Positions 53,074-60,181 of a DNA stretch of 60,181 nt are shown piece by piece. Position 1 is the stretch's first letter, and each line of letters opens with the position of its first letter. Source of the DNA: Candidatus Uhrbacteria bacterium RIFOXYB12_FULL_58_10 (GTDB taxonomy: Bacteria; Patescibacteriota; Patescibacteriia; UBA9934; GWF2-40-263); NCBI GenBank assembly GCA_001791645.1, contig MGFA01000016.1, forward strand, positions 1-60,181. The letters are read 5' to 3'. The position numbers were made by a program, and so were the translations under genes. The notes under the pieces were generated by a model. The model saw only the letters and a program-made list of their open reading frames with translations, ran no database searches and had not been told where the DNA came from.

Positions 53074-53639
53074 AGGATGACGACTTGGTCGCCGGTTTCA
53101 AGCCAAAACTCACTGGCTTCATCATACGTCAAATGCAACCGAAGGGCGAACGTGGGGTGAATACGAACCGTGACTAACTCCACGCGGTCATTGGGACGTC
53201 CGGGAGGCGCGACAGTCACCAGCTGATGGTGCGTTAGTCCTAATTGTGCGGCGTCCCGTTCGCTGCAATGCAGGTGGCGCGCGGGAATAATGACCCCGGA
53301 TTTTAACTGTACGCTTCCTTCAGGACCAACGAGCGTGCATCCTGCCGTTCGATTGAGATCGCCAGAAAGCCGTACGGGAACATCAAGACCAAGCGCGAAT
53401 GCCTCCGTTGGCGATAATTCGACCTGGGTCGAATCGCGGGTCGGACCGAGTACGCGCACGCGCTCAAACTGAACTGCGTTCGGCCCAACGACCGTGACCG
53501 TTTGCGGACAAACATGCTGCCCGCGGTGCGGGACCTCAGAAAGCTTTTGCAATGTCTGCGTGCCAAAAAGAGCCTCCCTATCCGACGAAGACAGGTGAAC
53601 GTGCCTGTACTGGACATGTACGGAAATGATCGGAACCAT
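53070..53639 (-). CDS. pduL: PduL-type phosphotransacylase
   Basis: 189 residues covering both beta-barrel halves. Zinc-site histidines: His13 and His15 (YRHVHLS), His122 and His124 (ARHLHCS) and His169 (LRLHLTYDEA); also VRVLGP, QVELSPTEAFALGL and PVRLSGDL, all close to the PduL pattern. PduL converts acyl-CoA and phosphate to acyl-phosphate and CoA. There is no microcompartment shell gene here and no N-terminal encapsulation peptide, so a free cytosolic form that could support acetate/ATP metabolism is likely; no ackA is in view. It has a strong AAAAGGAGG sequence, though only 3 nt before the ATG. Confidence 0.9.
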   Translation of the reverse strand: MVPIISVHVQYRHVHLSSSDREALFGTQTLQKLSEVPHRGQHVCPQTVTVVGPNAVQFERVRVLGPTRDSTQVELSPTEAFALGLDVPVRLSGDLNRTAGCTLVGPEGSVQLKSGVIIPARHLHCSERDAAQLGLTHHQLVTVAPPGRPNDRVELVTVRIHPTFALRLHLTYDEASEFWLETGDQVVIL

Positions 53640-53642
53640 GGT

Positions 53643-53651
53643 CCTCCTTTT
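53643..53651 (-). promoter_or_regulatory. Shine-Dalgarno-like site of pduL
   Basis: Minus strand AAAAGGAGG, 3 nt before the ATG. The spacing is short for a classical site, but the match is the best in the central 57 kb. Confidence 0.5.
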
Positions 53652-53656
53652 CGTCG

Positions 53657-54379
53657 TTATTCCTTAATGGCCCTTGATTTATTTCGGTATCCAAAGGTGT
53701 ACTTAAACCGGTCATGGCGGATAGGCCCAAGCATGGCAAGGTGCATTTCCGCTAACAGGTATTTAATCGCGATATTGATGCGCCCGTCACGATCGAGCCG
53801 ACGGATGGATACCGGGATCTTTGTTGATCGCAAAAAACCAAACGTCCCGGCCCTCGAAGCGCGTTTGGCATACTCATGGTCCTCACAAAACACCACGGCC
53901 TCGTCGAATCCACCGATCGTCTCGTGCAACGATCGACGGACAAACATACAAAATCCTGGAGCATGCGGAAACACGTCGCCCCATGCGCGAGCATACACGT
54001 TATACGCCTTGTGCAGCACATGATCGACCCATGCGTCGGAAAGCGGAAACACGTCGCATGTTGCCAGATCGAGCCCGCGTTCCAACATTTCGCCTACGCT
54101 CCGCTCCAAAAATTCCGGGTCGCGAAGTTCGACGTCCGCGTCCAAAAAAAGCACGAGTTCCGTTGTTGCCGCCTCCGCCCCACGATTTCGTCCCGGACCA
54201 GGCATCCCACCATCCACGATGCGCGCACCATAAGACCCAGCGATCTCCCGCGTTCTGTCGGTCGACGAGACGTCCGCGACGATGATCTCTCGCGGCTGCA
54301 ACGTTTGGCGTCTGATGGATTCCAAAAGTCGTGGCAAGAAGGCTTCCTCATTTTTCGTTGGGATCACAATCGTGATCAT
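53657..54379 (-). CDS. GT2 glycosyltransferase
   Basis: 240 residues. GT-A motifs: TIVIPTKNEEAFLPRLLESI, VADVSSTDRT, GPGRNRGAEAA, and the metal site LFLDADVEL, followed by GGFDEAVVFCEDHEYAKRA. A C-terminal hydrophobic/basic region may associate with the membrane. Substrate unknown. It lies between the SpoU methylase and pduL on one transcript. Confidence 0.9.
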   Translation of the reverse strand: MITIVIPTKNEEAFLPRLLESIRRQTLQPREIIVADVSSTDRTREIAGSYGARIVDGGMPGPGRNRGAEAATTELVLFLDADVELRDPEFLERSVGEMLERGLDLATCDVFPLSDAWVDHVLHKAYNVYARAWGDVFPHAPGFCMFVRRSLHETIGGFDEAVVFCEDHEYAKRASRAGTFGFLRSTKIPVSIRRLDRDGRINIAIKYLLAEMHLAMLGPIRHDRFKYTFGYRNKSRAIKE

Positions 54380-54391
54380 ATGAATGTCATT

Positions 54392-54835
54392 CTACGGCGT
54401 TTTTTGGGATAAGACAAACAGCGCTATCCCCGTTGCCACGGAAACGTTCAGCGAGCGTTTTTGTCCTGGCATGGGGATTTCGACCGTTTCGTCGCACGAG
54501 GACAACACGGACGACTCAATTCCATCGACCTCATTGCCAAGGATGAGTGCCACCTTCCCCCCGATGGATCCTATCGCCCGCGCCCCGACTCCATTTTCCA
54601 GCGCGACGACCGTATACCCGTCGCGCCTAACCGCCCCAATCGCCTCAAACACATTTGTCGGCTTTTCCCACACAACGCGATCTTCAGACCCAAGGGCGGT
54701 TTTCGCGATTTCTAAGCGTGGCGGAGTTCCAGTAAATCCAGTAAGGTAAAGCCGTTCCACACCGAACGCGTCACAGGAACGGAAGATCGCGCCAACGTTG
54801 TGTAGCGAACGAATATTGTGCGCAATAACGATCAT
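54392..54835 (-). CDS. SpoU/TrmH-family RNA 2'-O-methyltransferase
   Basis: 147 residues, the catalytic SPOUT domain only. The three SpoU motifs: NIRSLHNVGAIFRSCDAFG, LILGNEVDGIES and IPMPGQKRSLNVSVATGIAL. Target (tRNA or rRNA ribose) unknown. Its start codon abuts that of the divergent RlmD-like gene: the two ATGs share the sequence CATATG. Confidence 0.92.
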   Translation of the reverse strand: MIVIAHNIRSLHNVGAIFRSCDAFGVERLYLTGFTGTPPRLEIAKTALGSEDRVVWEKPTNVFEAIGAVRRDGYTVVALENGVGARAIGSIGGKVALILGNEVDGIESSVLSSCDETVEIPMPGQKRSLNVSVATGIALFVLSQKTP

Positions 54836-56191
54836 ATGAAACTTTTACAGTCTATTTCCGGAACGATTGAGTCTCTCGCCGCAGACGGCAGCGGAATCAT
54901 TCCACGAACCGAGGGAAAGCCGTTCCTCGTATACAACACGATTCCGGGCGAAACGGTCAATGCGATTCTGGTAAAACGTACGGGAGAAGGACATCGCGCC
55001 AGGCTCGACGAAGTTGTGGTCCCGTCGGAGGATCGCGTATTGCCCAAATGCCCGTTCGCAACCGAGTGCGGCGGATGCAAATGGCAACATATGGGATACG
55101 ATCGACAACTTGCGGAAAAGCTTTTACGGCTCCGAACGACCTTCGATGAACTGGGCATCCCCTGTTCGGTAGACGCCATCGATCCTTGCCCATCCCAATT
55201 TTACTACAGAAATCGAATGGACTTCGTGTTCGGACGAAATGGCGAACTCGGCTTGAAACTTCCTGACCGTTGGTGGGCCACGCTCGATCTTAACACTTGT
55301 TTTCTTTTGTCCGAAGAATCAACGAACATCGTAAATGACGTTCGGACCTGGGCAAAATTTACTGGGCTTCCCTTCTGGAACAGCAAGACACACGAGGGAT
55401 TCTTTCGCTATCTTGTTATCCGAGAAGGAAAAAATACGGGAGAACGCATGGTCACGCTCGTCACATCCGATGCGGCTGCCATGCCGGAAGGACTCGTCGA
55501 TGTCATTGGGGATCGAGCGACGTCCGTCATTCACGGAATAAATGCGCGCATGACGGATCTTTCGGTTTCAGACGCGATCGTTCCGCTCAAGGGGGATCCA
55601 TTTATCCGAGAGAAGATCAACGACATCGCGTACAAAATCACGCCGAATGCATTCTTCCAGACGAATTCCGCAATGGCGGCAAAGCTGCAGGACGAGGTTT
55701 TACGACACTGCGAGAAAGCCATCGAACCTCTTTCCGACCCAACGATCCTTGATCTTTACTGCGGTTCCGGATTCTTCTCTCTTGCGCTCTCCCACCGATT
55801 CCCGCGCGTGAAGGTTATTGGAATTGAAGAAAATGCCGAGGCAATTGCTTGCGCAAATGAAAACGCTGAAACGAACAAGGCATTGGCCGAGTACTTCGTG
55901 TCCAAGTCCGAGGATTTTGATTGGGCGGGATATGCTCCAGACGTCGTGATTGTGGATCCGCCCCGAGCCGGGATGCACCCACAGGTCATCGAAACTCTTC
56001 TCCGTGCGGCACCAAAGACCATTGTCTATATTTCCTGCAAACACGAAAGATTTGCGAAGGAATTCAATGGAACCGCCACGGGCGCGCCCGCACTTTCGAC
56101 GCGGTACCGCATCGCCGAAAGCACAGGCCTTGATCTGTTTCCTCACACGCCTCATATTGAATTCGTCGCCAAGCTGGAACGACTCGATTGA
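54836..56191 (+). CDS. TrmA/RlmD-family RNA 5-methyluridine methyltransferase
   Basis: 451 residues. TRAM domain (1-65); Fe-S cysteines 72, 78, 81 and 155 (CPFATECGGC, and NTCFLLSEE); SAM site DLYCGSGFFSLAL; VIVDPPRAGM; nucleophile Cys401 in VYISCKHERF, where most members have SCNP. The four-cysteine cluster favours an RlmD/RlmCD (23S rRNA m5U) or related activity over TrmA. The ATG at 54836 is chosen; the longer reading enters the divergent gene. Confidence 0.9.
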   Translation: MKLLQSISGTIESLAADGSGIIPRTEGKPFLVYNTIPGETVNAILVKRTGEGHRARLDEVVVPSEDRVLPKCPFATECGGCKWQHMGYDRQLAEKLLRLRTTFDELGIPCSVDAIDPCPSQFYYRNRMDFVFGRNGELGLKLPDRWWATLDLNTCFLLSEESTNIVNDVRTWAKFTGLPFWNSKTHEGFFRYLVIREGKNTGERMVTLVTSDAAAMPEGLVDVIGDRATSVIHGINARMTDLSVSDAIVPLKGDPFIREKINDIAYKITPNAFFQTNSAMAAKLQDEVLRHCEKAIEPLSDPTILDLYCGSGFFSLALSHRFPRVKVIGIEENAEAIACANENAETNKALAEYFVSKSEDFDWAGYAPDVVIVDPPRAGMHPQVIETLLRAAPKTIVYISCKHERFAKEFNGTATGAPALSTRYRIAESTGLDLFPHTPHIEFVAKLERLD

Positions 56192-56216
56192 CGTGGATGA
56201 CGTTTCGTGGTTGAAT
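56188..56216 (+). promoter_or_regulatory. Possible promoter of era
   Basis: TTGACG (56188-56193), 17-bp spacer, TTGAAT (56211-56216), 7 nt to the ATG. Weak -10. Confidence 0.45.
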
Positions 56217-56223
56217 ACCCGCC

Positions 56224-57096
56224 ATGTTAGACACAACCGCCGCAAAACAAAAAACCGGATTCGCCGTGCTGGTCGGGCGCAGCAACGTGGGCAAATCCAC
56301 ACTGCTCAACACGCTCGTTGGAACCAAGGTAGCCATCACGACCCCGAAGCCCCAAACCACCCGACTCCCCGTGCAAGGAATCCTGACCCGTCCGGACGGA
56401 CAGGTCGTGTTTGTCGATACTCCGGGCCTCATGAAGAAGGCAAAGGACATGCTCACGAAGAAGCTCCTGGACAGCGTAAAGGACTCTCTGAAGGACGTGG
56501 ACGTCATTGTTTACGTCGCGGATCCCACGCGTTCCATTGGCGATGAGGAAAAGGCCATGCTGGCCATGATCCGAAACATCGAAAAACCAAAAATTTTAGT
56601 GATAAACAAGGCTGACCTGAATAGCCCGCCGTTCGTGGAACATTATCGGGATCTCGCCGCGGAATTCACAAGGGTCATCGACGTTTCCGCGTTGACTGGC
56701 ATGAACGTGAATGCGCTCGCGGATTTTATTTTCGAATCCATGCCCGAAGGCGAACCTTATTATCCGCTCCAACAGCTGACCAACATGAAAAGCGAGATCT
56801 GGCTCGCAGAGCTCATTCGTGAAAAATTATTTCTCCGTCTTCGACAGGAAGTTCCTTATACGACTCACGTTGAAGTCGAAGAAATGGAAACGCGGGAGGA
56901 CGGCACGCTGTATGTAAGGGCAACCGTCTATACGACCGAAGAACGGTATAAACGCATGATCATCGGCAAGGGCGGCCAAGGCATCAAAGAAATTGGACAA
57001 TCCACGCGCAATGAGCTCGAAGCCGTGATGCAAAAAAAAGTATTCCTCGACCTCACCGTGGAAGTCGACGCGCACTGGGTCGAACGACTATCCTAA
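56224..57096 (+). CDS. era: GTPase Era
   Basis: 290 residues. G1 GRSNVGKS (18-25), G3 DTPG, G4 NKAD, G5 SALTGMN, then a C-terminal KH domain with RMIIGKGGQGIKEIG. Era binds the 3' end of 16S rRNA and assists 30S maturation. The sequence it recognises includes the anti-Shine-Dalgarno region, of interest given how rare Shine-Dalgarno sites are here. Ends in a shared terminator with the convergent lipoprotein gene. Confidence 0.95.
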   Translation: MLDTTAAKQKTGFAVLVGRSNVGKSTLLNTLVGTKVAITTPKPQTTRLPVQGILTRPDGQVVFVDTPGLMKKAKDMLTKKLLDSVKDSLKDVDVIVYVADPTRSIGDEEKAMLAMIRNIEKPKILVINKADLNSPPFVEHYRDLAAEFTRVIDVSALTGMNVNALADFIFESMPEGEPYYPLQQLTNMKSEIWLAELIREKLFLRLRQEVPYTTHVEVEEMETREDGTLYVRATVYTTEERYKRMIIGKGGQGIKEIGQSTRNELEAVMQKKVFLDLTVEVDAHWVERLS

Positions 57097-57124
57097 AAAA
57101 GACGGGCTATTCGCCCGCCTTTTT
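57095..57124. terminator. Bidirectional terminator between era and the lipoprotein gene
   Basis: Stem CGGGC/GCCCG (57103-57107, 57113-57117) with a TATTC loop, flanked by A6 on the left and T5 on the right. The minus-strand gene stop lies within it. Confidence 0.8.
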
Positions 57125-57748
57125 GATTTCGGAAATTTCGAATCCCTCAAACGAAGAAAGCGCGTCGAGTTCCGCGCGGGCAGCCGGCTTGAGCGTGAGG
57201 GACAGGATCACTGGGGTTTCCTGATTTGCCAGGATCACATAGGACGCGAACCTGTTTGACGCCTTGATCGCCCTGACCTGGACGAGCCTGCCATTGAGTC
57301 GAACCCAGTCGGTCGCGTTTTCGTCGGATACGGTCACGAGCAATACGTCTTCCCGGGTTTCAAGGACCGAACTGCCTCCGAGCGCCGTGACGACCGCGTT
57401 TAAGCGATCAACGAGGCCAAGTGCATCCGAAATCTTCTGGTCATATAGTCCGAGGCTGATATGCGTTTGACCTGTTTCTGATAACTCGGCATACGACTCG
57501 CGAGGAAGGAGCACAAACGTGTCATCCCCAAAATCGGTCGCGGATGAAGGCCAGGCGTCGGGCACCAAAACGGTTCTCTCCTCCGGCGCGACGCCAACGA
57601 ATTCCGTTAACTTGCCGCCCACGCCAAACACAGTCTGACGAATGGTCAACGTGTCGCCTGCCCCGAGCATCAGGTCAACGGGCGGCGAACTATTACACCC
57701 GGCCCCCAGCAGAACAAGAATGCTCATCACCACGGCGATCGACTTCAT
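57107..57748 (-). CDS. Predicted lipoprotein, unknown function
   Basis: 213 residues. Signal sequence with a lipobox ending LLGAGC, so Cys18 would be lipidated after cleavage. The rest is a predicted extracytoplasmic mixed alpha/beta domain with no motif I recognise. It is translated with the thioredoxin-like gene upstream (ATGA overlap), which argues for the ATG at 57748 over an upstream in-frame ATG. Confidence 0.75.
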   Translation of the reverse strand: MKSIAVVMSILVLLGAGCNSSPPVDLMLGAGDTLTIRQTVFGVGGKLTEFVGVAPEERTVLVPDAWPSSATDFGDDTFVLLPRESYAELSETGQTHISLGLYDQKISDALGLVDRLNAVVTALGGSSVLETREDVLLVTVSDENATDWVRLNGRLVQVRAIKASNRFASYVILANQETPVILSLTLKPAARAELDALSSFEGFEISEIKKAGE

Positions 57749-58014
57749 ACGTTCTCGCCCCTTGCCCATTTGCGAAGCGTTTCCTCGTCAGTCTCTCCAC
57801 AGATGAACCGCTTTGATTCCGTGTTGTAAAAAAACGGCACTCCCCCGCACAAACCCCTGTCGTATTCCTTGAGCTTCTCCGCATTTTCGTCGTTATGCCA
57901 CGTTTCGAACCTTTCGATCAGGATTCCTTCCGCAATAAGCTTGTCGATCATGGACATCATGGTGACGCAATGGGGACATTCTGCACCGTAAAATTCAAGG
58001 AGCGCCATAATCAT
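57745..58014 (-). CDS. Thioredoxin-like protein with CPHC active site
   Basis: 89 residues. LLEFYGAECPHCVTMM carries a CxxC pair (Cys13 and Cys16) after a beta strand; GVPFFYN supplies the cis-proline loop of the thioredoxin fold. Proteins of this small type act as glutaredoxin-like reductants. A Cys-Gly-Gly (GLCGGVP) sits just before the cis-Pro. A second ATG 6 bases in is an equally possible start. No signal peptide, so cytosolic; its pairing with a lipoprotein is unexplained. Confidence 0.8.
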   Translation of the reverse strand: MIMALLEFYGAECPHCVTMMSMIDKLIAEGILIERFETWHNDENAEKLKEYDRGLCGGVPFFYNTESKRFICGETDEETLRKWARGENV

Positions 58015-58049
58015 TGGGCGTTACACATAAGACATGCTAGGATTCTAAC

Positions 58050-58643
58050 ATGAAATACGCGCCAATCGCCATCTTTTCAGTGTTACTTGCCAGCCTTCTC
58101 ATCGGCCAGCGCTTTGGATTCGTCTGGGCGGGCGGAAGCGGCTATGATCCCGAGACCGGAGCGTATGATGCTTCGGGTACTTATTATGACCGCGGTGAAA
58201 CCGTGTCGACGGCCGAACAAGACCGGACATACCTCCGAGTGGGAACGCCCGGTGATATCGCCATGCTCGCGGAGCTCTGGCTTGATCACGACACCGAGAT
58301 CATCCTCGACCAAACGAACAGCAAGCGCGTCACGGTCCGAATCATCCGTGGGCGTGTTTTCGCCGTCGCGCACGACGCGCAGCACCCTTTCACCATCACA
58401 ACCAATGCCGTACAGTCCACGATCTTCGGTGGTTCTCTCTCAGTGGTCAACTACGACTTCCGCGAAACGGTCTCAGTAATCCCAATCAATACGACGGCGC
58501 TCGTGCTTGTAAAAAACGCGGAAGTTTTTGAAACAGAAAAACCGGTCGATATCCACGAGACATCGCCCGTGTCGATTTTGGATACCACGTTCGATCCATC
58601 TTCCGGCGCGGCCGCTGACTTCTATGCGTGGGCTATCGAATGA
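58050..58643 (+). CDS. Membrane-anchored FecR-like beta-domain protein
   Basis: 197 residues. An N-terminal signal or anchor (1-26), then an extracytoplasmic beta-rich region. The stretch RVTVRIIRGRVFAVAHDAQH, then PFTITTNAVQSTIFGGSLSV, follows the FecR pattern (G.v.....pf.i.t....v...GT.f.v). No sigma factor is nearby, so a stress-sensing role is not supported. Its last 11 bases overlap mnmA on the other strand. Confidence 0.65.
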   Translation: MKYAPIAIFSVLLASLLIGQRFGFVWAGGSGYDPETGAYDASGTYYDRGETVSTAEQDRTYLRVGTPGDIAMLAELWLDHDTEIILDQTNSKRVTVRIIRGRVFAVAHDAQHPFTITTNAVQSTIFGGSLSVVNYDFRETVSVIPINTTALVLVKNAEVFETEKPVDIHETSPVSILDTTFDPSSGAAADFYAWAIE

Positions 58644-59688
58644 TCGCGCCGCCGAGCATTTCTTCTCCGTCATAAAAGACGATCGACTGACCCGGAGTGA
58701 CCGCGCGAACTGATTCGTCAAACGCCACCTCGACGTTTTCTCGCTCAATCGCGACAATAACGCACGCCTGCAGCGGCTGACGGTAGCGGACGCGCGCGAA
58801 GATTTTATCTCCGACCTTCGGTTGACAAAACCAGTTGGCTTGGAACGCCCGAACAGATTTCCCGAACAACTGTGGATGAAAATTGCTCGAGACAATGAGC
58901 TGCTTGGTCTCGGGCTTTTTATCGACCACATAATACGGCATGCCGCCGCCGACATTCAGACCGTGCCGTTGGCCAATCGTGTAGAATGCCACGCCCTCGT
59001 GCGTCCCAACGATCTCGCCGGTGATGGTCACGATATCGCCCGGATCTTCCGGTATCCGTTCCTTCAAAAACGCACGAATATCAACCTCCCCGACAAAACA
59101 AATTCCGGTTGAGTCTTTTTTGTCGGCCGTAGGCAATCCGAAAGTTCGCGCCATGTCGCGAACGACCGGCTTTTGCATACCGCCAACTGGGAAAAGAACA
59201 CGCGGCAATACGTCCCTTGGAATCGCCCATAGGAAGTAGGTTTGGTCCTTATTCGGATCGCTTCCAGCAAGCAGGCGTCCATCCTCGATTCTCGCATAAT
59301 GCCCGGTCGCGACGAACGCGCATCCGAGTTTGTCCGCCTCTTTCACGAACAGATCAAACTTTACGTATTTATTGCACAGCACGTCCGGGTTCGGCGTACG
59401 GCCCGAGGCATACTCCTGAAACAGATTATCAACGACCTTATCGCGATATTCTTTTTCGAAATCAAAGGTAACGAATGGGATGCCAAGCTTGGCAGCCACG
59501 CGCATCGCATCGCGCCGCTCCTCGCGCCACCCACATTCCCGATTCTCACCGTCGCACTTGGTCTCTGTCCAATTCTTCATGAACGCGCCGATAACCTCGT
59601 ATCCTTGGTCCAACAACAAGGCCGCGGCAACGGATGAATCCACACCGCCGGACATGCCAACCAATACTTTTGGGCGCGTTTCGCTCAT
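58633..59688 (-). CDS. mnmA: tRNA 2-thiouridylase MnmA
   Basis: 351 residues. PP-loop SGGVDSS (13-19), catalytic Cys105 (NPDVLCNKYVKF) and persulfide Cys197 (TGICFVGE), TGHYARIE, and GQRHGL before the C-terminal beta barrel. It thiolates U34 of tRNA-Lys, -Glu and -Gln; lysS and gltX are also in this window. First gene of its transcript with a leaderless promoter. Confidence 0.96.
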   Translation of the reverse strand: MSETRPKVLVGMSGGVDSSVAAALLLDQGYEVIGAFMKNWTETKCDGENRECGWREERRDAMRVAAKLGIPFVTFDFEKEYRDKVVDNLFQEYASGRTPNPDVLCNKYVKFDLFVKEADKLGCAFVATGHYARIEDGRLLAGSDPNKDQTYFLWAIPRDVLPRVLFPVGGMQKPVVRDMARTFGLPTADKKDSTGICFVGEVDIRAFLKERIPEDPGDIVTITGEIVGTHEGVAFYTIGQRHGLNVGGGMPYYVVDKKPETKQLIVSSNFHPQLFGKSVRAFQANWFCQPKVGDKIFARVRYRQPLQACVIVAIERENVEVAFDESVRAVTPGQSIVFYDGEEMLGGAIIR

Positions 59689-59697
59689 AAGGGCAAG

Positions 59698-59726
59698 AGT
59701 ATTTCACACGAGAGGCATTTCATCAA
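59698..59726 (-). promoter_or_regulatory. Promoter of mnmA (leaderless)
   Basis: Minus strand: TTGATG (59721-59726), 17-bp spacer, AATACT (59698-59703), 9 nt to the ATG. Confidence 0.65.
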
Positions 59727-59740
59727 GGGGTGCCGGACAG

Positions 59741-59769
59741 TTGACAATTTAGGCCAAACGTGGTTGTTT
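59741..59769 (+). promoter_or_regulatory. Promoter of the response regulator
   Basis: Perfect -35 TTGACA (59741-59746); at 17 bp the -10 is weak (TTGTTT, 59764-59769). Divergent from the mnmA promoter. Confidence 0.5.
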
Positions 59770-59777
59770 GTACGTCT

Positions 59778-59782
59778 GGAGG
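59778..59782 (+). promoter_or_regulatory. Shine-Dalgarno site of the response regulator
   Basis: GGAGG 4 nt before the ATG; supports the start at 59787. Confidence 0.65.
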
Positions 59783-59786
59783 TCAC

Positions 59787-60181
59787 ATGGCTACGCACTG
59801 CCTGGTCTTCTATGTCGAGGATGACTTGTCTATCGCCACTGTCATGAGACAGATGGTCGACGTAATCATGGATGCTGACGTCGCGCGGAGAACGGAGGTA
59901 CGATTTTTTGAGAGCGCGGATGCCGCGATGGAAGCCGTGCGTTCCGGAACATGGCCGGACGCCGTGGTTTCCGACGAAGGACTTCCGGGGACAAGCGGTT
60001 CGGCCATGCTCCAGGCGTGGCGCAAGGCCGATTGGCTAGGCAAATTCCTCCTTTGCTCTGGGGGATACTCGCAGCTTGATGGGGTGCGGCTTCTGGAGCT
60101 TCAAGCCGACTTCATGCTGAAGAACAACCCGGTCGCCGTGGCGAGGTGGGTCAACGCGAAGGCAAAGGAACATCTACGCTG
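59787..60181 (+). CDS. Stand-alone response regulator receiver domain (right edge)
   Basis: 131 codons are readable and the last two bases (TG) may begin a TGA stop, so the protein is probably complete at about 131 residues. Receiver residues: acidic pair Asp12-Asp13 (VEDD), phospho-acceptor Asp63 (VVSDEGLPG), Ser91 (LLCSGG, in the Thr/Ser switch position) and Lys112 (FMLKNN). No output domain, so it is a CheY/Spo0F-like single-domain regulator. No histidine kinase is nearby. It is GC-rich with a good ribosome binding site, like the two genes near the left edge. Confidence 0.85.
   Translation, partial: MATHCLVFYVEDDLSIATVMRQMVDVIMDADVARRTEVRFFESADAAMEAVRSGTWPDAVVSDEGLPGTSGSAMLQAWRKADWLGKFLLCSGGYSQLDGVRLLELQADFMLKNNPVAVARWVNAKAKEHLR

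Overview
The window reads as a compact bacterial chromosome segment, most likely from a member of the Patescibacteria (Candidate Phyla Radiation). That assignment is inferred from a set of traits, not from a search: very short intergenic spacers with many ATGA/GTGA overlaps, an alanyl-tRNA synthetase that ends after its editing domain, an RNA polymerase alpha subunit without its C-terminal domain, a short ATP synthase delta subunit, a PriA homologue without helicase motifs, and almost no Shine-Dalgarno sequences.

Layout. 0-2.75 kb: tail of a TatD nuclease, then two divergent GC-rich genes of unknown function (a J-domain-like protein and a tail-anchored membrane protein) with their own promoters and real ribosome binding sites. 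2.75-9.44 kb: complete F1Fo ATP synthase operon (atpZ/I-B-E-F-H-A-G-D-C), bounded by a strong promoter and a terminator. 9.48-13.2 kb: UvrD-like helicase-nuclease, DciA-like protein, small membrane protein. 13.2-18.4 kb: rod-shape cluster mreB-mreC-mreD-prs-like-mrdA. 18.4-20.7 kb: metal regulon with a Fur-family repressor and ZIP transporter divergent from a YibE/F membrane protein. 20.8-26.9 kb: greA, lysS, nucleotidyltransferase, Nudix, alr, ftsQ-like, pgi. 27-30.7 kb (minus): WecG/TagA glycosyltransferase, gltX, M23 peptidase, small membrane protein. 30.7-38.9 kb: clpB under CIRCE control, a repeat-bearing secreted protein, a LigB/MEMO-like protein, degenerate priA, def, fmt. 38.9-44.4 kb (minus): surface polysaccharide operon (flippase, three glycosyltransferases, O-antigen ligase/polymerase). 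44.5-48.2 kb (minus): infA-rpmJ-rpsM-rpsK-rpsD-rpoA-rplQ-rplM-rpsI. 48.2-54.8 kb (minus): alaS, then murJ, a PKD/calcium-repeat protein, pduL, a glycosyltransferase and a SpoU methylase. 54.8-60.2 kb: RlmD/TrmA-type methylase, era, a thioredoxin-like/lipoprotein pair, a FecR-like protein, mnmA, and an orphan response regulator at the right edge.

The genes are mostly core energy, translation and envelope functions. The most interesting signal is regulatory. At many first genes a -35/17 bp/-10 promoter sits so that the start codon falls 8-10 nt after the -10 box, which predicts leaderless mRNAs. Genes inside operons nearly all lack a Shine-Dalgarno sequence. The few genes with a clear one are the GC-rich genes at the two ends of the window, plus pduL. 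Other points of note are a Fur-type operator embedded in a divergent promoter, a heptamer tandem repeat in front of atpE, and the ATPase-dead PriA.

No tRNA, rRNA, CRISPR array, insertion sequence or intergenic stretch above 300 bp was seen.
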